Positions 34,202 to 43,520 of a stretch of DNA of 64,000 nucleotides are shown here, in pieces. The notes under the pieces were generated by a model, which saw only the letters and a program-made list of their open reading frames with translations, had not been told where the DNA came from and did no database searches. Source of the stretch: Chitinophagaceae bacterium (GTDB lineage: Bacteria > Bacteroidota > Bacteroidia > Chitinophagales > Chitinophagaceae); NCBI GenBank assembly GCA_016713965.1, contig JADJOC010000007.1, positions 62,001-126,000 on the forward strand, read 5' to 3'. Within the stretch, counting starts at the first letter, position 1. Each line of letters opens with the position of its first letter. The position numbers and the translations under genes are program-made.

Positions 34202-35896
34202 TTATAAAGTAATTTTAGAAGGATCGTAAGTTATAACTCTTCCCTTTTGTCCAGTCGCTCTTTCATATTTTGGTAATTGACGAGCACCTTTAGTTTTACC
34301 TGAACGAGTATTCGGTTTCAGTTCAATTGGCTTACCATCTTTAGTAACAGCATCAGGTTTTACTGTCTTACCTGTTTTTGGATCTTTTAAAGTTGGAGTA
34401 GTCCATCCTTTTGCCTTAGCCTTTTCGGTGAATTCTTTATGTGCCTTATTTCCTTTTTCTAAAGCTTCCTTTACTTTTGAATTCTGTGTTCCTTTTGACT
34501 GTACAAGATAAAAACCAAGTGAATTTTCAAGTACAGATTTGTGATAAGCTTCATTTGCGAGTTCTGCTATTTTCTGAGTTTCTGCACTAATAGATTTTAG
34601 TAAAGTCGCTTGCCTTTCGTCTGCATATAGCTTATTCAAATAATCTACCTTATCTCCTCCTTGTCCAAAAGGTTGTAAGTTTTCTAAGATTTTACCAAAG
34701 CTTATATCTCTTAAGGAACCGGATAAACTTTCTCCTGATCTGTATAGTTTATAAGCATTATAAAATTCTCTGCTCAATTTAACCGTAGCAGGACCTGGGC
34801 CCTCTACTTCCTCTGGCTCGTCCCCCAGATAATCTTTAAATGTAATTGGATTATTAAAATTCGATACATAAGGCGACCAGGTTTCCATATCTTCAATCTT
34901 CGGATCAATCTGCCACCATCTCCCTATTTGCGGATCAAGTGTTCTGTAAAAGGCATCATACTGATTAAGATCTAATTCCTTCGTCTCTTCTATACCGTTA
35001 TACTTCAATTTATTCTGCAATTTCCCTGCACTCTTCGAACTAATTCCTGCCATTTGCAACCCAAATGGATAATAATGACTTTCTTCGAGTAATGCCCCCC
35101 TCACATGCGTAACCTGCAAGTTATCAAAGAACACATCGATGTTTGGCGTAGCATTCGACACATAAATATACAAATATCCGTTTTTATTTACAGGAAGATT
35201 TGATTTGATGTGAGAAGTAAAAACATTATCCGCACCCACCAGCTCACTGCCACTGCTGCTTTGAACAAAATTAAACTGCTCATCAAACAACACCCAGTTC
35301 AAATAAGCCTTAGGTTTAACACCTTGAGCAGGCTGGTTGTTTAAAAAGCTGGTAGCTCCAGGTGTAAATACAGCTGACTGCTGCAATTGCAAAGGAGAAC
35401 TTTTAGCACCCGGCAGGTTACCCACACCGTTAGTTAAGGCGGTAAGCAGATCATTCAGCGGGTTGGTAGCAGCCTGGGGCTGTGCACCATTAGTTTTGTA
35501 CCAGCTGTTTACTTTAATGCTAAACTTATCACCTGCCATAACTTTTAAAGTGATGCCTGGGCCGATTTTATTGCCATCTCCTCTTACCTTAGCTGCATAA
35601 GCATTGGGGTTAGTCGTAGCATCCGCAGGATAACCTGCTGGTTTTATTGTTCTTGTTTCCGGGATTTTAGAATAAAACGAACTTTCCGTTACATTTTGAG
35701 CCAGCTCCATGCTAGCTAACGGGTATTGGTCTGTCTGCTGTTCTTCGGTAAGCACCATCCTTGTATTGCCAAGATGATCTTTGATAAAATAATCGTAAAA
35801 AAACGTTGTCAGTTGACCGTTGGTCGTTGACCGTATCCTTCCTTCTTCATGTACAACTTGCTGGAGCGTATCGTTTTTATATTCAAAGCCCCCCAT
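34202..35896 (-). CDS. Orphan Rhs C-terminal module with nuclease-like tip
   Basis: 564 residues. The first 340 or so repeat the Rhs core of the main gene (IKDHLGNTRMVLTEEQQTD, YYPFGLQMAGIS, FYRTLDPQIGRWWQIDPK). After the YLGDEPEE junction comes a different tip: a helical stretch, then KTGKTVKPDAVTKDGKPIEL, KPNTRSGKTKGARQLPKYER and GRVITYDPSKITL. PD(x)n-IELK resembles the core of a PD-(D/E)XK nuclease toxin. There is no secretion signal or promoter of its own; the ATG lies in the repeat element's end. An immunity candidate follows at once. It is likely a silent donor cassette. Confidence 0.8.
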   Translation of the reverse strand: MGGFEYKNDTLQQVVHEEGRIRSTTNGQLTTFFYDYFIKDHLGNTRMVLTEEQQTDQYPLASMELAQNVTESSFYSKIPETRTIKPAGYPADATTNPNAYAAKVRGDGNKIGPGITLKVMAGDKFSIKVNSWYKTNGAQPQAATNPLNDLLTALTNGVGNLPGAKSSPLQLQQSAVFTPGATSFLNNQPAQGVKPKAYLNWVLFDEQFNFVQSSSGSELVGADNVFTSHIKSNLPVNKNGYLYIYVSNATPNIDVFFDNLQVTHVRGALLEESHYYPFGLQMAGISSKSAGKLQNKLKYNGIEETKELDLNQYDAFYRTLDPQIGRWWQIDPKIEDMETWSPYVSNFNNPITFKDYLGDEPEEVEGPGPATVKLSREFYNAYKLYRSGESLSGSLRDISFGKILENLQPFGQGGDKVDYLNKLYADERQATLLKSISAETQKIAELANEAYHKSVLENSLGFYLVQSKGTQNSKVKEALEKGNKAHKEFTEKAKAKGWTTPTLKDPKTGKTVKPDAVTKDGKPIELKPNTRSGKTKGARQLPKYERATGQKGRVITYDPSKITL

Positions 35897-36055
35897 TCCG
35901 GTGCAAGTATGCAGCTTAGCTTAGTAGCCAAGCGTACTTGTGCTAGTGTATACTCTAAAAAAATAGTCAGAGTTGCAGTTCTTATCTTAAATAACTTTTA
36001 CAGGCACAAGTACCCTTTCGCACTTGCTTGCCCTGCATACTTGAGCCGGAATGGG
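35892..36055. repeat. 164-bp inverted-repeat element, copy 2 (MITE-like)
   Basis: Identical to 33278-33441 base for base as far as I can read. It lies exactly where the duplicated Rhs core of the orphan module begins (after the codons for GFEYKN). Its end CCGGAATGGGG supplies the ATG used by the orphan frame. Confidence 0.85.
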
Positions 36056-36083
36056 TAATAAGGATGAATTAATTATAAATTGT

Positions 36084-36560
36084 CTAATCAGGATCACCTG
36101 CTTTCTTGAAACGATTTTTACTGCAATTAAAAGTCAAAAATTGAGGATGTTTTATACTAAATAAATTTTTACGATTTCTCTTGTATGTATCAACATCTTG
36201 CTCTTCACATTGCCAGTCAGGTATAAATTTTAATTGCTTAGGAGATAGCATTACTACTTGTAGTATTGTATCCTGTGCATTATCTTTAATAAACCAATAG
36301 GTTCTATAAAATTTATTATAATAATTAGAATAGTCAGTTTTTATAATATTCTCAAACCAAGTGATATAATCTTCTTTTTTTTCTACTTCAATTACAAAAG
36401 GTTTAACGACATATCCCATTAGTTCTCCATTATTTTTTACTTCATAACTTCCACACTGCTCTTTTGTAAGAGTAATAGTTAATTTTTCTGTATTTAAGAT
36501 TGGTTTTATTGTTGTACATGAAAAGAGACTTAGCAAATATATTTTTATCATTAGTTTCAT
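36084..36560 (-). CDS. Candidate immunity lipoprotein of the main Rhs
   Basis: A 158-residue protein with a short lipoprotein-like signal (MIKIYLLSLFSC). The mature part has KLTITLTKEQCGSYEVKNNG, PFVIEVEKKEDYITWFENII and KDNAQDTILQVVMLSPKQLK. It begins 13 bases after the stop of the rhs gene, the place of its immunity gene. If so, protection would act at the envelope, which fits a secreted peptidase toxin. The family is unknown; it could instead be an unrelated lipoprotein. Confidence 0.5.
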   Translation of the reverse strand: MKLMIKIYLLSLFSCTTIKPILNTEKLTITLTKEQCGSYEVKNNGELMGYVVKPFVIEVEKKEDYITWFENIIKTDYSNYYNKFYRTYWFIKDNAQDTILQVVMLSPKQLKFIPDWQCEEQDVDTYKRNRKNLFSIKHPQFLTFNCSKNRFKKAGDPD

Positions 36561-36572
36561 AGCTTATAAATA

Positions 36573-39500
36573 TTAAAATCCAAAAAATGTTTGTAATGTA
36601 TGAAATACTGGTAAGTTAATTGGCTGTATTGAAAGAGCCGATGGTAGTGGGCTTAATTTACCAGAGGCATCAAGTATATTTCCTTGAGTGACACCATTAT
36701 TCTCCTCGTAATTTACTCTTCTTGGTAAACCATTAGCTTGCCTTAGAACATTTTCATAATACATAGCATTATATTCATCAACTCCTCTTTCATCTGGTGG
36801 ATTACCAAACCATTTATAGTTTTTAATTCCTAGATTTATATCAAACTTATGAGCCATCTCATGACCTAAAGTTACATAGCTAGGTGAGATAATAGCCTGT
36901 CCTCCTTCCAATATTTTTTGATTATCTTTATGAGTACCATTATAATAGATATTTGCGTTATCAATTCTATTACTACTTGGATCTCCTTTTTGATATTATG
37001 TTCTAATCTGTCAGTTGCCAAATTAGTAACTATTGCATTACCCAGATTATTCCTTTGATTCATCCTTAAATCATTAAGAACCATATTAGAAAAATTGTTT
37101 GTTTTTCCAGTATATGCGCTTCCATCTTTATTATTCCAGCGTTGATTATTTGCATCATAAGTAACACTAACTTTCTTTCCAAAAAGACCTAAAAATCCCG
37201 TTCTGAAACTATGACGAATCGTATCTCCAAATGGATCATTATACAAAATTGGATTATTACTCATTGATGAATATAAACTCTGCGTATAATTTGGTTTAGG
37301 GTCAATTTGCCAGAACCTTCCAAGCTGGGGGTCAAGACTTCTAAATTGAGTTGCATATAACTCTAAACCACTTCCATCACTGAATTCATTGTTTTGTAAT
37401 TCAGAACCTTTATTCCACTTGCGCTTATTTTGTAACTTCCCTGCACTCTTATTACTAATCCCAGCCATTTGCAATCCAAATGGATAATAATGACTCTCCT
37501 CCAAAATAGCCCCCCTGTTATGCGTAACCTGTAAATTATCAAAATATACATCCACATTCGGCGTAGCATTCGATACATAAATATACAAATATCCGTTTTT
37601 ATTTACCGGAAGATTTGATTTGATGTGAGAAGTAAAAACATTATCCGCACCCACCAGCTCACTGCCGCTGCTGCTTTGAACAAAATTAAACTGCTCATCA
37701 AACAATACCCAGTTCAAATAAGCTTTGGGTTTAACACCTTGCGCAGGCTGGTTGTTTAAAAAACTAGTTGCCCCGGAGTAAATACAGCAGACTGCTGCAA
37801 TTGCAAAGGTGAGCTTTTAGCACCCGGCAGGTTGCCCACACCGTTAGTTAAGGCAGTGAGCAGGTCATTTAGGGGATTGGTAGCCGCTTGTGGTACAACA
37901 CCATTTGTTTTGTACCAACTATTTGTCTTAATGCTGAACTTATCACCAGCCATTACTTTTAAGGTGATGCCTGGTCCTATTTTATTGCCATCTCCTCTAA
38001 CTTTTGCTGCATATGCATTGGGATTGGTCGTAGCATCCGCAGGATAACCTGCTGGTTTTATTGTTCTTGTTTCCGGGATTTTAGAATAAAACGAACTTTC
38101 CGTTACATTTTGAGCCAACTCCATGCTAGCTAACGGATACTGATCAGTCTGCTGCTCTTCGGTCAATACCATCCTTGTATTCCCTAAATGATCTTTGATG
38201 AAGTAATCGTAGAAAAACGACGACAGTTGACCGTTGGTCGTTGCCCGGATGCGGCCTTCTTCATGTGCAACTTGCTGGAGCGTATCGTTTTTATATTCAA
38301 AGCCACTGATGTACAGGGTAGTGGTAATCTTTGGAGGATTGATGGTATTATCAGTAACAGTTTTCTTTAGCTTATTGCCTGCTGCATCATACGTGTAGGC
38401 TATCGTTCCTTTCAAACTCACGCCATCATCTTTTTAGCGGTAATGGTTTGTGGAAGGTTTAAATGATTGTAAGCAATAGCCCGCCGGTTACCTTATCGAG
38501 CCCAATGCTGCCTACCAGCTTTTTATTTAAATCCGTAATCAGGTTACCATTTTTATCATAGCCATAATCATCAACAGAGGTATTTTTGTTAGTGAAGTCC
38601 CCCAGCTTGTTGTCGATAGCAATGGCATCATTAACTGCTTTTAATTTATTACTGTTAGCATGATAAGTATAAGAAAGCTGATCTATTACCGGTGAAGTAT
38701 TGAGCTGTAATCCCCACTGTTTCATGGCGAGGATATTTCCATTGGCATCATATGCTGTTTGTGGATTAACACCATCTCCCATGACACTTGTAAAATCAAC
38801 TTTTGCTGTTTTATTAAAGCTGTTATTCGTGTACTGGTTAAAGTCTGCTTTTAAAATCCTGTTAGCTGCATCATAAGAAAAATCATATTTTCTTTTTCAA
38901 GGTCACCTTTGCTTTTCCAGATCGTTCCGGATATGTTACCGTTATACTGGGGAATTTGGTATTGGGAATTTGGAATTAGGGTATTGGGTTTGTCGTATCC
39001 GAGCTCAAAACCAAAATAATTGGTGCTGTTCAGGTCTTTTATATAATCCCTGTTTACCCCCAACAGCCAGCTCCTGATGTTATAATCATATACCAGAGAT
39101 TCTATCGGCAATGCAGGATTGCTGATCTGCTGGCCGAGTTTTTTGGTTTTGAATTGCCCGAGCTCATCATAAGTGTTTTGTACGATTGTTTTTTCAGGGC
39201 CTGCTATCCCGCCTGCGGTAAATACTTTTTTAATGTTCAACAGCCTTCCTGCATGGTCATAGCTGTATTTGTTTAAGACTATATATTCTTTGGGATTTGT
39301 TCCTGCTTTTTTTTGATGCTGGTGAGAACGCAACACTTTACCTGACCAGTCAAACTGCGTGGTTAAAACATCTACCGCCCCGGTAATGTTATTCGTCTGC
39401 TGCTGTATCAGCCTTCCTTTTTCATCATAGAGGTTTACGCTGCCCAGGTAAGTGGCTGTTCTCAATACCTTTGTTTTTGTCCAGGTAACTTTATTGATGG

Positions 39501-40809
39501 TAGCATTACTAATTTATTAATTGTTGAGCGTACAAAGGTGCTACATTATAATTTGTAATAAAATTGGTAGCATTGATATAAGTATTGATTAACACACTGC
39601 TGAGTCCTGCAGGCAGATTCTCATAATCATCATAATGTGTTTCAGTGAGCATTTCCCAGAACTGTGCTGCTGGCGGGGTCGTAAAGCAAAGGGATAAGCT
39701 GAGCTTAAACTTCCTGCTGTTTGGTGCTGAGTAAAGGTTTTGTTGTTAAAAGTATTGAGCAACAATCCTGTTTGCACAGGACGGTTTAACCCGTCATAGA
39801 GCATAATCATCCATTTGTTTTGTTGTCTGAGGTTACCATCCTGGGTCATCACCAGCCTGTCGCGGTTATCATACACCATAAAAACCTCTGCTGCGCCGGG
39901 TACTTTTTTTATAATCATCCGGTTATTGCCATCATAAGCGTATTGGAAACAAAGTTCATTGGCGATGGTTGTTGTTAGTTGCCAGTTGGCTGCAATTTGT
40001 TCTGTTGCTTTTGGTGAAACCACAAACCTTACATTATTATAATCATCGTACACATAATAAGTGCAGAGCCAGCCGGTGTGGCTTGTGATCACTGCATTCG
40101 CAGCAAGCTCTGTTTTTTTTAACACTACTTGTCCGGATTTATCTTTATACTCTACGGTGCGTTTATTGTGTTCATCGATAGTTACGGTTCTGAACAGTTG
40201 TCCGGATTCATAAAATTTTGTGCTGGTGGGTAAAACCAAAGCATTGCCATTAGCTATATTCCAGATCCGCACTTCACTGGCGCCTGCTATCTCGTAAGCA
40301 GTAGCAATTCCTTTATCATTACCCGACCAGCTGTTGCCTGCTGCCATTTGCTTGGCTATCCTGTTCAATGGTGAAGGTTCGTAATTGGTTTTGCCATAAT
40401 AGAAAGTCTCCCCGGGGTATTGGGCTTGGCTAAAAGCCTTTTGCTGTTGGAAAGGATCGGTTTTAAATTTACCATCAACCCCTGTGGATACAAAGGGCAG
40501 GTAGCTGTACTGTTCCCTTCCCAGCTCATCATAGGTTATTGCTGTCACCATATCTTTTTGCAAGGGGCTTTGCTGTTTGGCTACTGTCTGTATGGGCCTG
40601 CCCAGGCCATCCAGGTACTGCGTAGTCTGTTTTACTTCTGCTGCTGTTTTATTTACCACTTGTGCAGGGTCTGAAATGGGTATCTGCGGCTCCCACACCC
40701 GGATATAGTTTACCTTCATATCTACAGGGTAAGGCGAAGGTGGTGTGACTTGCGTGAAAGCATGTAAAGAATAAATAATAAAAATTAAGCAGGCCGGAAT
40801 ACGGTACAT
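36573..40809 (-). CDS. Rhs/YD-repeat polymorphic toxin with HExxH tip, frameshifted
   Basis: A protein of about 1410 residues. A signal peptide (MYRIPACLIFIIYSLHAFTQ) is followed by a DUF6443-type region (TTQYLDGLGRPIQTVAKQQS, YDELGREQYSYLPF), YD repeats (YAYDGNNRMIIKKVPGAAEV, YSYDHAGRLLNIKKVF) and the RHS core (YYPFGLQMAGISNKSAGK, SLDPQLGRFWQIDPKPNY). The tip has YVTLGHEMAHKFDINLG and FGNPPDERGVDEYNAMYYEN, a zinc-peptidase site of M91-like style. At least six one-base breaks (about 39660, 39512, 38895, 38470 and 38435, 37770, 36985) split the frame. Secreted; the tip is probably released to attack rivals. A candidate immunity gene follows. Confidence 0.85.
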
Positions 40810-40941
40810 AGGTTAAAAATTTATTGCTGTTATTTATTAAAAACAAAAATCTATCCTTTATTTTTAACAGCAATGGGAAAAACAACATAATTTTTGGGTG
40901 TTTTTCTTCCCGGGAATATTTTTTTGTTGAAAAATATTTTC

Positions 40942-41619
40942 TTATTGCAAATATTTTTTTATCATATCTACATCTTTACCTGCCCAATAAATAGCTATGG
41001 CAAATAATATATTTTTTATGATATTATTAATATTATGAAAACCCCAGAATATTTCACGAAAATCTTGTGATTGGGTTTTAACAATATAGTTGGTACAAAA
41101 AAATATTAAAAAGCAAGCGCCAAAATAATAAAATACTGCTGTATTTAACCAAAAAGGATAGAAACGAAATATACTAAACCTTGGCAAATTATCTAATAGC
41201 TGAAAATAATATTTGATGGAATAAATAATAAAAATCATAGCTTCCAAAGCACTGGGCCAACTCTGAAATTTATCAAAAGGTTCAATAAATAAAGTATCAA
41301 TGATGAAAAAAAGTATAAAAATTGCTGAAAGAATATTAGTTATTTTTTTATTTTTAAAGAGCAAGAAATACATATAATTAAGCAAGAAAAACTCTAATAA
41401 AGTGTAGATATTATTAACTATATTACCAGAATTTTCTATCTGATATTTTTCTTTTAAAACGTAAAACGTAAAATCTGATAGGACGGACACAAAGAGCAGA
41501 ATGCACAATATTTTTATTGGAGCAATTTCTAAATTTCTCTTTTTTTGTAAAATAAAAAATATCGGTAGCAAAGTGGCAAACCTGGAAATATCCATTAAAA
41601 CATGTGCAGCTTGTAGCAT
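40942..41619 (-). CDS. Multi-pass membrane protein, paralogue B
   Basis: 225 residues with about seven hydrophobic helices, intact: FATLLPIFFILQKKRNLEI, ILCILLFVSVLSDFTFYVLK, YTLLEFFLLNYMYFLLFKN, YPFWLNTAVFYYFGACFLIF, then WGFHNINNIIKNILFAIAIY. The last motif, with its conserved aromatic and His, recurs in paralogue C. No enzyme domain is seen. It lies 132 bases upstream of the rhs gene on the same strand. It could be a sensor or accessory membrane protein; the function is unknown. Confidence 0.75.
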   Translation of the reverse strand: MLQAAHVLMDISRFATLLPIFFILQKKRNLEIAPIKILCILLFVSVLSDFTFYVLKEKYQIENSGNIVNNIYTLLEFFLLNYMYFLLFKNKKITNILSAIFILFFIIDTLFIEPFDKFQSWPSALEAMIFIIYSIKYYFQLLDNLPRFSIFRFYPFWLNTAVFYYFGACFLIFFCTNYIVKTQSQDFREIFWGFHNINNIIKNILFAIAIYWAGKDVDMIKKYLQ

Positions 41620-41737
41620 ATAGTTTAGTATTTATAGAATACATCAAACAGTATATCTACAAATATCTAAAAATAAATTGGTTAGTAGAAGTTTACCCGA
41701 TTTATAGGTTTAATCAAAATACTTTCATGGAAAAAAG

Positions 41738-42387
41738 CTATTTACTATATTCTTTTTCTTGTTGAGCATTTACAAAATAAATCCCTATGGCGAAAAGTAT
41801 ATTTTTTATGGCATTAATAAAATTATGGAAACCCCAAACCGTATCACGCATTTCTTGGGACATATTTTTAAACATAAAGCTAATAATAATGAACAAAAAT
41901 AAATCGAGGGCAAAATAGAGATAAATACCTGTATTAATCCAAAAAGAGGGCAAAAGAAGTAAATCAGAGGTAGTATTAAGTAGCTGACGATAAAGTTTTA
42001 TTGAAAATATTATAAAAATAACACCTTCCAAAACAATAGGCCAACTTTGGTATTGGCTAAATGGCTGGATAGACAAAATATTAATAATAAAAAAGGCAAT
42101 AAAAGTAAAAGCTGTAGCATAAGCTAATGTTTTATTCTAAAAAGAAGGTAATAAATAAAGTTTATTATAGAAAATTCAAATAGAGTATAAACATTGCTAA
42201 CGAGAACTTCTGATTTTTTTCCTAGAATATATGAAGTAAAATCTGCGAAACCAGATACAAAAAGTAATATGCCCAAAACGCTTATGAAACCTATTGTAAA
42301 ATTCTGCTTCTTTTTTAATAGAAACATAATCGGTATGAGAACCGAAAAGCAGGAGATATAATATAAAATTATTGGGATATTTGGCAT
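41738..42387 (-). CDS. Multi-pass membrane protein, paralogue C, one frameshift
   Basis: About 215 residues, the same family as 40942-41619: ISCFSVLIPIMFLLKKKQN, VLGILLFVSGFADFTSYIL, YTLFEFSIINFIYYLLF, FWINTGIYLYFALDLFLFII and WGFHNFINAIKNILFAIGIY. A one-base error in the run near 42125 splits it. It lies between paralogue B and a lipoprotein gene on the same strand. Tandem duplication with B is likely. The function is unknown. Confidence 0.72.
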
Positions 42388-42401
42388 ATTTAAACTAAAA
42401 A

Positions 42402-43076
42402 TTAAGGTGCAGGAAAACTTGATGCGGGGGGAGTTACACTTCTATCTTCAAATTGTCGTGCGGCGTTCAATCCATAAGGGTTGCTCAATAAGTACTGTTG
42501 TACATTCTGCTCATTTATTCCATAATCTACCTGGGTAATTTTACAGGTATAGCAACTAAAAATTTTAAGCCTTACAAAAGTATTTTTGCCCAAAAAACGA
42601 CCTTTATTTAGCCCTTGTGCTTTTACAATCCACGCATATGCAGTCTTCCAGGTAATATTTCCACTCATAGTATTTACTGTTGGCATTGGTATCACTTTTC
42701 CATATTTATCTACCCCTATTGGTAGCACATGGTCTTTATAACTATTGTCTTTTGCAGGGTACAAGCAAATGCCCACACAATTAGGCTTGTTTAAAATAGC
42801 CCTCAGCCCTGCATTATTCAATGTATATGTTTTTCCAACTCCGCCATTCGCTGCTTTGTATTTATTAATCCAGCTTTGGCCGGTATTACCATCTACAGTG
42901 CTACCCACATTTGTATTAAACTGGCCGAAAGCCACAAGAACAAGTTTAGCATCATTATTTGTATTTTCTGTAATAACGTTTTCTGTGTAGGGCAGGGGCG
43001 TTTTATTACAGGATTGTACCATAAAAATCATTACCACAGCAGATAACTGCATGGTCTTTGAAACCAACTTTTTCAT
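42402..43076 (-). CDS. Hypothetical lipoprotein (224 aa)
   Basis: The signal is MQLSAVVMIFMVQSC, with Cys as the lipid site. The mature protein includes AKLVLVAFGQFNTNVGSTVD, SWINKYKAANGGVGKTYTLN and FSCYTCKITQVDYGINEQNV. I recognise no family. It is the first gene of the minus-strand run that leads into the rhs gene (14 bases before paralogue C), so it may share its promoter and control. Exposed lipoproteins near Rhs genes could help display or export, but there is no direct evidence here. Confidence 0.65.
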   Translation of the reverse strand: MKKLVSKTMQLSAVVMIFMVQSCNKTPLPYTENVITENTNNDAKLVLVAFGQFNTNVGSTVDGNTGQSWINKYKAANGGVGKTYTLNNAGLRAILNKPNCVGICLYPAKDNSYKDHVLPIGVDKYGKVIPMPTVNTMSGNITWKTAYAWIVKAQGLNKGRFLGKNTFVRLKIFSCYTCKITQVDYGINEQNVQQYLLSNPYGLNAARQFEDRSVTPPASSFPAP

Positions 43077-43520
43077 AATTTTTTTTTTATCTAATGAAAT
43101 TGTGTTTGTAGTTTAACACGGGTTGGATGAAGCAAAAGTATACGGGCTTGTATAAACCACCAGCAGGATTTTACGTTTTTTAACCGTATTTTCCCATAAT
43201 GCTTTTTGGAAAAATACTTATGTGAAAATAGTTTATTTATAAGTGGCAAACTATCAAGGCTAATGGCAAGTGCATTTTTAAAAATGCCTCATTTTTTAGC
43301 AGAAATATTTTTTTAATTTAGCTTAAAATTGTTTATATTAAGTTAATAACTTTTTATTTATTGAATTATTTTTTGTCAATACTTGTAATAAATAGTTAGG
43401 CTTTTATATCATTATTAACCGAATTTGGAGCCTGGATTTATTGCTATTATATCAAACAGCCATGCAATTAATTTTTATATATTTCTGTGTATCAATATTA
43501 TCTATTAATTTTGCTTTTTA
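43077..43520. other. Intergenic region between the toxin island and pyrB
   Basis: 444 bases, very AT-rich, without a gene. It must hold two divergent promoters: one for the lipoprotein gene on the minus strand and the pyrB promoter on the plus strand (TAATTTTG at 43506-43513). It marks the right border of the accessory island. Confidence 0.5.
43506..43513 (+). promoter_or_regulatory. Promoter -7 box TAATTTTG of pyrB
   Basis: A TAnnTTTG match ending 7 bases before the pyrB ATG (43521), so the transcript should start at or next to the start codon. Confidence 0.5.

Noticed and set aside
33278..36055. Possible CRISPR-like array because of repeated units
   Set aside because: Units are 164 bp with terminal inverted repeats and unequal gene-containing spacings; no short direct repeats or cas genes.
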